Below are positions 7,982 through 14,739 of a stretch of DNA of 14,739 bases, piece after piece. Position 1 is the stretch's first letter. Every line of letters begins with the position of its first letter. The position numbers and the translations under genes were made by a program. Under the pieces are notes generated by a model. The model worked only from the letters and a program-made list of their open reading frames with translations, was not told the origin of the DNA and did not search any database. The stretch covers positions 1 to 14,739 of the forward strand of contig CAUHSG010000024.1 in NCBI GenBank assembly GCA_959608885.1, given 5' to 3'. The DNA is from an uncultured Coriobacteriia bacterium. Its GTDB lineage: Bacteria > Actinomycetota > Coriobacteriia > Coriobacteriales > QAMH01.

Positions 7982-9304
7982 ATGTCCAAACGCATTACTT
8001 CAGACTCGCCTGCGTATATTGACGTAGAACCACAAGAGCCAGGCAAGACTACAAAGTCCGTCGACACGCCCCTCACGAGCGCCGTCGGCTTGCCCCTGCC
8101 CAAGAACTGGCTGGCAATCATCAGCTTCATATGGGCTGGTCAGGCCGTCTCGATGATAACCAGCTACGCTGCGGGATATGCTGTCGTATGGTACGTGACC
8201 GAATCCACCGGCAGCGCGCTCGTGCTTGCCGTGATGAACATATGCGTGATGCTCCCCATCGGACTTCTCTCCCCCTTTGGCGGCATCGTGGCTGATAAGC
8301 ACAACCGCAAGATGATCATGATCGTGGCCGACGGCGCCATCGGCCTCGTCTCGTTGATAGCAGGATTCATCATTCTCGCAGGCAACGTCTCGCTCGTGTT
8401 GCTCACCCTCGTCTGCGTGGCGCGTGCTGTCGGCCAGGCCTTCCACAGCCCGGCGATGATGGCGACCATGCCCATGCTCGTGCCCGACAAGCACCTTCTG
8501 CGTATCAATACGCTCGACCAGCTGCTCGCTTCCATCGCCGGCATAGGCGCACCTGCCTTCGGCATCTTCCTCTACACCACCATGGGGCTTTCCTCGGTCA
8601 TGTTCCTCGACTTCATCGGAGCGCTCTTCGCCATTGCGGGGCTTGTGCTTGCGAAGGTTCCCACCGTCATTGACGAGACGGCTACGCAACAGCACGTCAT
8701 CGCCAACCTGCGTGACGGCTTCCGTGCCGTCGCGGCGTCACGCGGCTTGCTGCTTCTCATCGTCATGGTCACCATCGGCATGATGATATTCGGCCCGCTC
8801 TCTGCCGTGTTTCCGCTGATGACGTACGAGCATTTCTCGGGCGATGGCTACATGGCCTCGCTCGTCGAGGCGGCATTCGGCATCGGCATGCTCGTGGGCT
8901 CGGGCATACTCATGGCATGGGGCGGCGGCAAGAGACTCGCGGGACTTATCGCCGTGGCGGCCGTCATCGTGGGGGCGACGACGATGGCGTGTGGGCTTCT
9001 GCCCCCGACGGGTTTCATCGCCTTCGTGGTGCTCGTCGCCGTGATGGCCATGGCCTGCGCATGGTTCAACGGTCCCACGATGACCCTCACGCAACGCAAC
9101 GTGCCTGACGAGAAGATGGGGCGCGCCATGGGCTTGCTCAACGCCGCCATGGGACTCGCGACGCCCATCGGCATCGCCATCGGCGGCGTGGCGGCCGAGC
9201 TCATGGGCGTGGCTCCGTTTTTCGTGGTAGACGGCATCGCATGTCTCGTGCTGGGCCTCGTGGCCTACATCCCCAAGTCAATCCGCACCCTCGACGAAGA
9301 CTAG
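7982..9304 (+). CDS. MFS efflux pump, Mef-like (DHA3 type)
   Basis: A 440-residue, about 12-segment major facilitator resembling the macrolide-efflux protein Mef(A). From memory of that protein, IWAGQAVSMITS (50-61), TESTGSALVL, EHFSG and GLLPPTGFIAFVV correspond closely to Mef stretches. Motif A (GGIVADKHNRK, 100-110) lies between segments 2 and 3. The first 40 residues are a hydrophilic extension longer than the N-terminus of Mef. ATG 7982 has GGGAG six bases upstream. It is monocistronic here: the ABC-F partner (Mel/MsrD) that accompanies mef elsewhere is absent, and a terminator-like dyad follows. Family relatives export drugs by proton antiport; the actual substrate is unknown. Confidence 0.9.
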   Translation: MSKRITSDSPAYIDVEPQEPGKTTKSVDTPLTSAVGLPLPKNWLAIISFIWAGQAVSMITSYAAGYAVVWYVTESTGSALVLAVMNICVMLPIGLLSPFGGIVADKHNRKMIMIVADGAIGLVSLIAGFIILAGNVSLVLLTLVCVARAVGQAFHSPAMMATMPMLVPDKHLLRINTLDQLLASIAGIGAPAFGIFLYTTMGLSSVMFLDFIGALFAIAGLVLAKVPTVIDETATQQHVIANLRDGFRAVAASRGLLLLIVMVTIGMMIFGPLSAVFPLMTYEHFSGDGYMASLVEAAFGIGMLVGSGILMAWGGGKRLAGLIAVAAVIVGATTMACGLLPPTGFIAFVVLVAVMAMACAWFNGPTMTLTQRNVPDEKMGRAMGLLNAAMGLATPIGIAIGGVAAELMGVAPFFVVDGIACLVLGLVAYIPKSIRTLDED

Positions 9305-9311
9305 CGTACCG

Positions 9312-9348
9312 AATGAGACAAAACGCGCCGGAGCAGTTTTGTCTCATT
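9312..9348. terminator. Bidirectional terminator-like dyad between MFS and MATE genes
   Basis: A perfect 13-bp stem (9312-9324 with 9336-9348) surrounds an 11-base loop and is followed by TTTT on the plus side. It lies in the 50 bases between two convergent genes, where a shared terminator is expected. The A/T-rich lower stem also gives the minus-strand transcript a short T-containing flank. Confidence 0.8.
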
Positions 9349-9354
9349 TTGCTA

Positions 9355-10707
9355 TTAATCGGTAGCTCCGCGCTTACCATAGCCGTAGCGGTTCCTGAAC
9401 GCGACCATGAAGCACGTCGCGAGTATGGCGGCGGCAAGCTCGCCCACCGAGACGGACAACCAGATGCCGTCGATGCCCAGGATTAACGGCAGTAACAGCA
9501 CCGCGCCACACTCGAACACGATCGTGCGCAGGAAGGCGATGACGGCGGAGACGATACCGTTGCCGAGCGAGGTGAACAACGCCGAGGCGTAGATGGGCAC
9601 GCCCATGATGAGAAACGCAAAGGCATAGATCCGGTACGCCTTGGTAGTGAACTCGAGCAGATCCGGGTCGTAACTCACGAAGATGGCGGAGAGCGGCCCG
9701 GCAAGCCACTCGGCGGCCAGGAACATGAGAACGCTGCCGACACCGATGAAGCCGAGGCTCTTGAGTAATATGCTTCGCATTTCGGCATGGTTCTTCGCTC
9801 CGTATTGGTAGCTCATGAGCGGCGAGCTGCCGAGCGCGTATCCCATGAAAATGGCACCGAAGATCATCGCGGTGTAGCCGATGACGCTGAACGCCGCGAC
9901 GCCGTCTTCGCCGATGTAGCGCATGAGCTGGAAGTTGTAGAGCATGGTCACGAGGCTCATCGCAATGTTGGAGACGAGCTCGGAGCAACCGTTGAGACAA
10001 GCCCTGCCAATGGGACGCCACTCAAGGTGCGTCCTGACCAGGCGCAACAGACTCGAGTTATGCTTGCGCAAGAAGTAGATGAGCGGGACAAGTCCGCCCA
10101 CGACCTGGCCCAGTGCCGTGGCGATGGCACCTCCAGCGATACCCCAGCCAAAGACGCAGATGAACAGCCAATCGAGCACGACGTTCACGACGCCGGCGGC
10201 GACGATGACGAAGAAGCCGTAATTGGGCTTGCCCGCCGTAGAGAAAAACGTCTGGAAGGCAAATTGCAGCGCGAAAAACGGCAGGGCGAGCAGCGTCCAC
10301 CGCCCGTAGATGATGCTTTCGTCAAGGAGCTCCCCTTGTGCCCCGAAGGCCGCGATGAGAGGTTCGATCAGCAACTGTCCCAGGACGGCGAGAGTGATCG
10401 CGAAGCCTATCGTGAAGATGACGAGCATGCTGAAGTAGCGGTTGGCGCGCTCGTCGTCGCCCTCGCCACGGGTCTTGGCAACCAGAGCGCTGCCACCCGT
10501 GCCCGTCATGAGGCCGATCGTCGCGAGGATCATGACCACCGGCCAGGCGAGATTCACGGCCGCGAGTGCCGTCTTGCCAACGAAGTTCGAAACGAAGAAA
10601 CCGTCCACCACCTCGTAGAGCGAAGTGAAGATCATCATGCAGATGGTCGGGAACGTGTATTTCAAAAGGGCACTCATGGAGAAGTGCCGGTTCATGTCCT
10701 GCGTCAT
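9355..10707 (-). CDS. MATE-family multidrug exporter (MepA-like)
   Basis: A 450-residue membrane protein with about twelve hydrophobic segments in two related halves. Typical first-helix features of the family appear early: PTICMMIFTSLYEVVDGFFVSNFVG (about 19-43), then GTGGSALVAKTRGEGD. The second half repeats the pattern with PLMSYQYGAKN. MATE proteins export cationic drugs or metabolites using a sodium or proton gradient; MepA-type members lack a periplasmic domain, as here. ATG 10707 is taken because GGAT lies about eight bases upstream, but the site is weak and ATG 10695 remains possible. It converges on the Mef-like pump and diverges from apbE. Confidence 0.93.
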   Translation of the reverse strand: MTQDMNRHFSMSALLKYTFPTICMMIFTSLYEVVDGFFVSNFVGKTALAAVNLAWPVVMILATIGLMTGTGGSALVAKTRGEGDDERANRYFSMLVIFTIGFAITLAVLGQLLIEPLIAAFGAQGELLDESIIYGRWTLLALPFFALQFAFQTFFSTAGKPNYGFFVIVAAGVVNVVLDWLFICVFGWGIAGGAIATALGQVVGGLVPLIYFLRKHNSSLLRLVRTHLEWRPIGRACLNGCSELVSNIAMSLVTMLYNFQLMRYIGEDGVAAFSVIGYTAMIFGAIFMGYALGSSPLMSYQYGAKNHAEMRSILLKSLGFIGVGSVLMFLAAEWLAGPLSAIFVSYDPDLLEFTTKAYRIYAFAFLIMGVPIYASALFTSLGNGIVSAVIAFLRTIVFECGAVLLLPLILGIDGIWLSVSVGELAAAILATCFMVAFRNRYGYGKRGATD

Positions 10708-10812
10708 GTCCTATCCAGTCCGATTTGACGGGCGCATGAAGACACCCGACGTTCAGGACATTGTACGCGAGGAGATAGAGATGCTGTGGAGAGGACGAAG
10801 CTGCTACCGACC

Positions 10813-10825
10813 CGTCATAATGACG
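10813..10825. promoter_or_regulatory. Palindrome CGTCAT-A-ATGACG upstream of MATE gene
   Basis: A perfect 13-base dyad lies about 105 bases before the MATE start, in the 231-base divergent gap shared with apbE. It has the compact form of a MarR/TetR-type operator. No clear -35/-10 pair for the MATE gene was found; the best -10 is TACAAT near 10761-10766 on the minus strand. No regulator gene is adjacent. Confidence 0.4.
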
Positions 10826-10866
10826 CGAACAACGTGCACATCGACCAGCAGAATGCGGGGATGTCA

Positions 10867-10911
10867 CTCATATAGTTGGTATGAGACATATAGCTGAACT
10901 GGGGATATGAT
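10867..10911 (+). promoter_or_regulatory. Candidate apbE promoter with dyad
   Basis: GAGACA (10883-10888) and TATGAT (10906-10911) are 17 bases apart, each a partial match to the sigma-70 boxes. A dyad of CTCATA (10867-10872), seven bases and TATGAG (10880-10885) overlaps the upstream edge of the -35. Transcription would start about 20 bases before the apbE ATG. Confidence 0.5.
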
Positions 10912-10938
10912 GGAGACGGTAAAAAACGGGAACGCGGG

Positions 10939-11883
10939 ATGGGGATCATGGGCGGCTACGAGCTGGATGCGGAAGACGGGCGCACGCACATCACGTTCGA
11001 CGCATTCGACACGCGGGTGGGCATATGCGCTTACGGTGATGCGAAAACATGCGCGAGAGCACTGGAACGTGCGTTCTCCGACTGCAGGTGCTATGAGCGA
11101 CTCTTCTCGCGCACCATCGCCGACTCGGACATCTCCCGCGTCAACGCGGCAAAGGGCGCATGGGTAGATGTCGACGCACGCACGGGCAAGCTCGTCGAGA
11201 AGGCGCTCGCATACTGTGCAGCGAGCCGCGGAACCTTCGACATCACGATCGGCGCCGCGAGCAGGCTATGGAACCTGAAGCGCGGCATCATTCCGCAAGA
11301 CGAGTCACTCGCCGAGGCGGTACGTCACGTCGACTGGCATGGCGTGCGGGTCGAGCGAGAGGGCTCGCGAGCGCGCATGCGACTCGATGATCCCGCGGCC
11401 ATGATCGACCTGGGCGGCATCGCGAAGGGTTGGATCGCCGATGCGCTCGACGCGGCACTCGCGCAGCCTGGTATCCCCGGATACGTGATCGACCTGGGCG
11501 GAAACATACTCGTGAGAGGTGACAAGCCCGATGGCTCGCCTTGGACGGTCGGACTCCCCGACCCTGCGCATGGACGGGAAAAGCCGAGCGCGACGATCAA
11601 GCTCGCAGGTGGCAGTGTCGTCACGAGCGGCATTTATGAGCGGGCGTGCATGCGTGATGGCACGCTCTACCATCACGTGCTCAACCCGAAGACGGGCATG
11701 CCAATCGAGGTCGAATACCCGGCGGCATCCGTCGTCTGCGAAAGGTCAACTGACGCCGAGGGCTTCTCGACGACACTGCTCGCGCTCGGGCTCGATAGAG
11801 GCCGTCAGCTCGCGACCGAGCATCCGGAAATACTGCAGGCCTACTTCATCACCTGGGATGGAAAGGTCGTTGCGCTGCGATAA
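10939..11883 (+). CDS. apbE: FAD:protein FMN transferase (ApbE-like)
   Basis: A 314-residue protein of the ApbE family, which attaches FMN from FAD covalently to a Ser/Thr of target flavoproteins using Mg2+. Motifs in order: SRVNA (66-70), FDITIGAASRLW (100-111), DLGGIAKGW (157-165), IDLGGN (184-189), VTSGIYER, HHVLNPKTG (245-253) and TDAEGFST (271-278, with the metal-binding Asp). No signal peptide or lipobox is present, although many ApbE proteins are exported lipoproteins, so this one probably acts in the cytosol. The ATG follows a GGGAACGCGGG stretch; the reading frame is open upstream to 10894 without another standard start. No target flavoprotein gene is in the window. Confidence 0.93.
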   Translation: MGIMGGYELDAEDGRTHITFDAFDTRVGICAYGDAKTCARALERAFSDCRCYERLFSRTIADSDISRVNAAKGAWVDVDARTGKLVEKALAYCAASRGTFDITIGAASRLWNLKRGIIPQDESLAEAVRHVDWHGVRVEREGSRARMRLDDPAAMIDLGGIAKGWIADALDAALAQPGIPGYVIDLGGNILVRGDKPDGSPWTVGLPDPAHGREKPSATIKLAGGSVVTSGIYERACMRDGTLYHHVLNPKTGMPIEVEYPAASVVCERSTDAEGFSTTLLALGLDRGRQLATEHPEILQAYFITWDGKVVALR

Positions 11884-12093
11884 CTATCCTTGCGCGCGCT
11901 CGAAGTGAACGGCCTGCTTCTTCATCGAGATTTTGCCGACCTGCCATCCCCGCGGCAGCAGTTCCTTCTTGTAGTTGAGAAACGAGTGGTCGAGGGGCAC
12001 ACCGGCGATATCGCCGATTTCATCGAAGGAGAGATCGAGGCTTTCGCCCTCCTGTGCCGCGACGTAATCCCATAACTTGTCGTATTTGCCCAT
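11884..12093 (-). CDS. Small conserved hypothetical protein (69 aa)
   Basis: A 69-residue cytosolic-looking protein beginning MGKYDKLWDYVAAQ, with LSFDEIGDIAGVPLDHSFLNYKKELLPRGWQVGKISMKKQAVHF. I recall similar short proteins with the DHSFLNYKKEL and WQVGKISMK motifs in many Firmicutes and Actinobacteria, annotated as a domain of unknown function. I cannot assign a role. The start has GAGAGG seven bases upstream. Its stop codon (TAG, 11886-11884) directly abuts the TAA of convergent apbE, so the two genes have no space for terminators. It is divergent from the aldo/keto reductase. Confidence 0.75.
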   Translation of the reverse strand: MGKYDKLWDYVAAQEGESLDLSFDEIGDIAGVPLDHSFLNYKKELLPRGWQVGKISMKKQAVHFERAQG

Positions 12094-12172
12094 AGACGCC
12101 TCTCATCGGCACGTTTCGATGCCGTCACGATACCACACATGGCCTGCGCAAGGGCGTGAGCGCGTGCCGGGA

Positions 12173-12178
12173 TATAAT
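12173..12178 (+). promoter_or_regulatory. -10 box TATAAT before the aldo/keto reductase gene
   Basis: A perfect TATAAT lies 30 bases before the ATG, but no -35 resembling TTGACA is at 16-18 bases distance. An activator or another form of recognition may be needed. Confidence 0.45.
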
Positions 12179-12208
12179 CTGCCAAAACCCCGGCCGAAAG
12201 GTGGCACC

Positions 12209-13366
12209 ATGGCTCTCGACACCAGCACGATCAGCCCGCTCGGATTCGGATGCATGCGCTTCGAGGGGCGCGAGACCGATAGCATCGACATCGATGCGAC
12301 GGCACGCATGGTCGATGCCTACCTGGCGCATGGCGGCAACTACTTCGACACGGCCTGGGCCTATCCCAACAGCGAGGCGGCACTTGGCAAGGCGCTCGTG
12401 GCACGCCATCCGCGCGACTCCTACTACATCGCCTCCAAGTGTGTGGCCTGGAACCACTGCGAGAGCACCGATGACCTCGAGCGACAGCTTCAGGAAACGC
12501 TCGCCAACCTCGGCACCGATTATCTCGACGTCTACCTCATGCACAACCTCGGTGGCAAGAGGACGGCAGCGTTCGAGAAATACGACGCCTGGGAGTTCGT
12601 GAAGTCCGTCAAGGAGCGCGGGCTCGCGAAGCACATCGGCTTCTCCGCGCACTGCACGCCCGAGGAGCTCGAGGGCTTCATCGCCGCCTACCCCGAGGCC
12701 GAGCTCGTACAGCTCCAGATCAACTACCTGGACTGGGATAGCCCCTCGTTCCAGGAGCGCGCCTGCGTCGAGGTGGCAAACGCACACGGCCTGCCCATCA
12801 TCGCGATGGAGCCCGTGAAGGGCGGCCTTTTGGCCGACCCGCCGCAAGCGGTGCGCGCAATCCTCGACGAGGCGTTTGAAGGCCAGTCGTACGCGACGAT
12901 CGCCCTGCGCTTTGCCGCGAGCATGCCGGGGGTGTTCTGCACGTTATCCGGCATGAACGAGCTTGCGCAGGTCGAGGACAACTGCCACGCGTTCGAGAGC
13001 TTCCAGCCGATGAACGAGACCGAGCTCGCTGCAATCAAGAAAGCGCAGGAGATCATGGAGAAGAGCGGCACCGTGCAGTGCACGGGCTGCGACTACTGTG
13101 CCAAGGTTTGCTCGCAGGGCATCGGCATATCCGGCTCGATCGAGACGCTGAACTACTACATCAACTTCGATGACCCCTACAAGGCAAACTACCAGCTCGG
13201 CTTCATCGTACGCTTCAACGGCGGCAAGGCCATGCCGAGCGAGTGCATCAGATGCGAGGCCTGCATGGATGCATGCCCGCAGAACATCGACATCATGGCG
13301 TGCTTCGACAGGATCGCCGAGGAGATTGCCCCCTACAGCAAGCCCATCGTGCTGATGAAGCCATAG
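12209..13366 (+). CDS. Aldo/keto reductase with C-terminal 2[4Fe-4S] domain
   Basis: A 385-residue fusion of an aldo/keto reductase barrel (about 1-275) with a bacterial-ferredoxin-like tail, the COG1453 arrangement common in anaerobes. The catalytic tetrad is visible: Asp47 and Tyr52 (YFDTAWAY), Lys77 (ASKC) and His112 (LMHNL). The tail has CTGCDYCAKVC (Cys291, 294, 297, 301) and CIRCEACMDACP (Cys346, 349, 352, 356), able to bind two clusters. NAD(P)H- or ferredoxin-linked reduction of an unknown carbonyl is the likely job. I start at ATG 12209 because AAGGTGG is five bases upstream and homology begins there; the frame is open further back to 12077 but that part overlaps the divergent gene. 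A decayed MFS gene follows directly. Confidence 0.92.
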   Translation: MALDTSTISPLGFGCMRFEGRETDSIDIDATARMVDAYLAHGGNYFDTAWAYPNSEAALGKALVARHPRDSYYIASKCVAWNHCESTDDLERQLQETLANLGTDYLDVYLMHNLGGKRTAAFEKYDAWEFVKSVKERGLAKHIGFSAHCTPEELEGFIAAYPEAELVQLQINYLDWDSPSFQERACVEVANAHGLPIIAMEPVKGGLLADPPQAVRAILDEAFEGQSYATIALRFAASMPGVFCTLSGMNELAQVEDNCHAFESFQPMNETELAAIKKAQEIMEKSGTVQCTGCDYCAKVCSQGIGISGSIETLNYYINFDDPYKANYQLGFIVRFNGGKAMPSECIRCEACMDACPQNIDIMACFDRIAEEIAPYSKPIVLMKP

Positions 13367-13375
13367 GTGACTTGC

Positions 13376-13601
13376 GTGTCGCGTAAGGAGAGCGTCTGGA
13401 GCATCCCGTACGTGGTGCTCATGGCCGTGAACTTCTTCCAGTCCATGGCCGCGTTCATGACAAACACGACTCTGCCTGTCTTCGCCAACTCGCTTGGCGC
13501 GTCAACTGCCAGGAGCTCATAGGCGTCATCGAGGAAATCGCCATGGCGCTCGTAAGCGAATGCCTTCCCGAGTCCAAGTTCGCGAGCGGCATCAGCATCT
13601 A
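13376..13601 (+). pseudogene. Remnant of an MFS transporter gene (internally deleted, frameshifted, 3' truncated)
   Basis: A GTG start (13376) with AGGTG overlapping the reductase stop codon opens a 48-codon frame to TAG at 13520. Residues 10-43 (SIPYVVLMAVNFFQ, then TLPVFANSLG) read as a typical first MFS transmembrane segment. In another frame bases 13501-13601 encode VNCQELIGVIEEIAMALVSE, then ASGISIY, which resembles the region around segments 4-5 of an MFS protein. Roughly 60-100 codons are missing between the parts, and everything after is lost at the 3' end of the convergent gene. The intact gene was presumably co-transcribed with the reductase. Confidence 0.65.
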
Positions 13602-13841
13602 CGCGGTCGCGTACTTCTCCTTGAGATACGCGTTGATCTCCTCGACGCCGTTGAGAAGCTTCTCGTCATCATACAGATACGGGATAAGGTCCGCATTGCC
13701 GCCAAGCGCGAGCAGCTCGGTGTACGGACCCTCCTGCTCGACGTCGCGCTTGTCGAGCTCGATGCCGTTCTCGTCGGCAAAGCTGGTCACGAGCGCACAG
13801 GTCGCGCACGGACCCCAGTAGTACAGGATTGGAGCAGCCAT
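13599..13841 (-). CDS. Small glutaredoxin-like thiol-disulfide protein
   Basis: An 80-residue protein with a thioredoxin-like fold signature: an early beta strand (ILYYW), the redox-active CATC motif (Cys12, Cys15), DKRDVE at the second strand, a probable cis-proline (Pro54 in ADLIPYLYDD), and NGVEEINAYL at the last helix. This suits the glutaredoxin/GST N-terminal family at its usual length. ATG 13841 is chosen because GGAGGG lies a few bases upstream and the domain begins there; the frame extends to 13979 but that stretch is Arg/Cys-rich noise overlapping the divergent promoter region. Its partner reductant is unknown. Its 3' end coincides with the breakpoint of the MFS remnant. Confidence 0.85.
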   Translation of the reverse strand: MAAPILYYWGPCATCALVTSFADENGIELDKRDVEQEGPYTELLALGGNADLIPYLYDDEKLLNGVEEINAYLKEKYATA

Positions 13842-13874
13842 GGTCCCTCCCAAGTCGCGGTATCGTGCAGGACC

Positions 13875-13880
13875 ATTATA
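13875..13880 (-). promoter_or_regulatory. -10 box for the glutaredoxin-like gene
   Basis: A perfect TATAAT on the minus strand lies 33 bases before the ATG at 13841. No convincing -35 box is found at the right spacing. Confidence 0.45.
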
Positions 13881-13939
13881 CGCGACATGACAGAATTGAA
13901 ATGTGATGCTTCCGGCCATGAGTCTGGCACGCCTTCTTC

Positions 13940-13945
13940 TACAAT
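13940..13945 (+). promoter_or_regulatory. Possible -10 box for the response regulator
   Basis: TACAAT lies 32 bases before the ATG at 13978, without a clear -35. It is followed by the short tandem repeat ACAGTC-ACAGTC (13946-13957), which could be a binding site for the regulator itself. Confidence 0.3.
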
Positions 13946-13977
13946 GACAGTCACAGTCACGAAGGTAAGGAGGCACC

Positions 13978-14655
13978 ATGAAGATTCTCGTCGTGGAAGA
14001 CGATCAGCTCATCGTGCGAACCCTGGGCGAGCTTCTCGAGGCGGAAGGTTACGAGGTCGCCATGACCGCCCGCCAGGACGAGGCGACCGCGCTTCTGGCG
14101 CAATCCTCCTTCGACCTTCTCCTACTCGACATCACCCTTGCGCAGGGAAACGGTTTTGCCGTCTGCGCGGCGGCACGCCAGGCGCATCCTGACATGCCGG
14201 TCATCTTCCTCACGGCATCGGACGACGAGTATTCGACCGTCGCCGGGCTCGACATGGGAGCGGTGGATTACATCGCGAAGCCTTTTCGCGTGCGCGAGCT
14301 GCTCTCGCGCATGAGGGTCGCACTGCGGCAAAGCTCCAGCGGTGGTAACGCGCTGTGTATCGGAAACCTGCGTCTCGACCCGGCGACGGCCATGGTGAGC
14401 AAAGACGGCGAAGAGATCGTGCTCTCGGCCCTCGAATACCGTCTGCTCCTCTACTTTCTCCAGAACCAGGGGCGGCTCATCACGCGCGAGATGCTTCGCG
14501 ATGCCATCTGGGACACGGCAGGCGAATACGTCTCCGATAACTCCATCAACGTCTACATCCGCCGCCTGCGCGAGCGGATCGAGGACGATCCCGCGCATCC
14601 GGAGGTCATCGTCACGGCCCGTGGACTCGGCTACCGCATCGGAGCGGGAAAATGA
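13978..14655 (+). CDS. OmpR/PhoB-family response regulator
   Basis: A 225-residue two-component regulator. The receiver domain (1-115) has the acidic pair Asp8/Asp9, the phosphoacceptor Asp51 (LLLLDITL), Thr79 and Lys101 (KPF). The winged-helix DNA-binding domain (about 125-223) has the usual ALEYRLLLYFLQNQGRLITR, SINVYIRRLRERIE and RGLGYRI stretches. The ATG has GGAGG five bases upstream. The start of a probable sensor kinase follows at once, so signal and output are encoded together. The regulated genes are not evident. Confidence 0.96.
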   Translation: MKILVVEDDQLIVRTLGELLEAEGYEVAMTARQDEATALLAQSSFDLLLLDITLAQGNGFAVCAAARQAHPDMPVIFLTASDDEYSTVAGLDMGAVDYIAKPFRVRELLSRMRVALRQSSSGGNALCIGNLRLDPATAMVSKDGEEIVLSALEYRLLLYFLQNQGRLITREMLRDAIWDTAGEYVSDNSINVYIRRLRERIEDDPAHPEVIVTARGLGYRIGAGK

Positions 14656-14667
14656 GAGGTTTGCTCA

Positions 14668-14739
14668 TTGTTGCGCGCAGGCAAGCTGCTTCGCTCCGAC
14701 GGTCGCTTCCCGACAGCCCGCTTCGCGGTCTTTACGGCG
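14668..14739 (+). CDS. Start of probable sensor histidine kinase (partial, runs off window)
   Basis: After the response regulator stop, a TTG at 14668 has GAGAGG eight bases upstream. It opens a frame reading LRAGKLLRSDGRFPTARFAV up to the window edge, which looks like the basic stretch before a first membrane segment. This frame has about three quarters G/C at third codon positions, as in the neighbours. The alternative ATG at 14652, overlapping the stop as ATGA, gives a frame with weaker codon bias. A kinase is expected from position only; no kinase motif lies within the window. Confidence 0.5.
   Translation, partial: MLRAGKLLRSDGRFPTARFAVFTA

Noticed and set aside
7887..8027. Overlapping leader frame from ATG 7887 running into the Mef-like gene
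   Set aside because: Its ATG lies only a few bases from the GAGG site, and the frame conflicts with the well-supported pump gene; the seven-codon ORF at 7891 has the correct spacing.
8000..8695. Minus-strand frame of 231 codons opposite the Mef-like gene
   Set aside because: The product is His/Asp/Glu-rich without any family signature, and the plus strand encodes a clear MFS protein.
12077..12208. Upstream start at ATG 12077 for the aldo/keto reductase
   Set aside because: It would overlap the divergent 69-residue gene and its promoter region and adds a Pro/Arg-rich stretch absent from the family; ATG 12209 has a proper ribosome site.
13842..13979. Longer N-terminus for the glutaredoxin-like protein from 13979
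   Set aside because: The added residues are Arg/Cys-rich without fold features and cover the -10 box TATAAT; ATG 13841 has a strong ribosome site and starts at the domain boundary.
14652..14739. Sensor kinase start at ATG 14652 overlapping the regulator stop
   Set aside because: The ATGA overlap is attractive, but third-position G/C in that frame is low compared with the frame from TTG 14668. Not fully excluded.

Overview
The window looks like a chromosomal stretch of a high-GC anaerobic actinobacterium, most likely of the class Coriobacteriia (Eggerthella/Slackia-like). The grounds are GC-rich third codon positions, a tandem pair of YhgE/Pip membrane proteins, a short-form ThiC, a flavinyltransferase, and an aldo/keto reductase with a bacterial-ferredoxin tail. 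The lineage is inferred from gene content and style only, not from a marker gene.

Left end to 4.7 kb: about 300 bases without a gene, holding several dyads and three related copies of one repeat, followed by two overlapping minus-strand YhgE/Pip genes. A candidate promoter with two small dyads precedes them. From 4.8 to 6.25 kb lies thiC (minus) under a complete TPP riboswitch. The thiC Shine-Dalgarno lies inside the 3' end of the aptamer, which points to translational control. From 6.27 to 7.63 kb a toxin-antitoxin operon (minus) encodes an XRE-type antitoxin and a zeta toxin, with stop and start codons abutting. Its promoter is overlaid by a palindrome and two direct repeats that look like an autoregulatory operator.

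The 347-base divergent gap at 7.63-7.98 kb carries the toxin-antitoxin promoter on one strand. On the other it has a near-consensus promoter, a seven-codon leader ORF and a hairpin before a Mef-like (macrolide-efflux type) MFS pump. A 13-bp dyad separates that pump from a convergent MATE transporter. A divergent regulatory region with two palindromes then leads to an apbE-like flavinyltransferase, whose stop codon abuts that of a convergent 69-residue protein. Next are the Fe-S aldo/keto reductase (plus), the remains of a second MFS transporter (pseudogene), a small glutaredoxin-like protein (minus), an OmpR-type response regulator (plus), and the first codons of what is probably its sensor kinase, cut by the window edge.

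Functionally the window is a patchwork: thiamin biosynthesis, envelope proteins, two drug-type exporters, a stability module and redox proteins. I see no phage, IS, CRISPR or RNA gene cluster. The observations most worth following are the leader-peptide arrangement before the Mef-like pump, the triplicated repeat that includes the 3' end of a yhgE gene, and the internally deleted MFS pseudogene.
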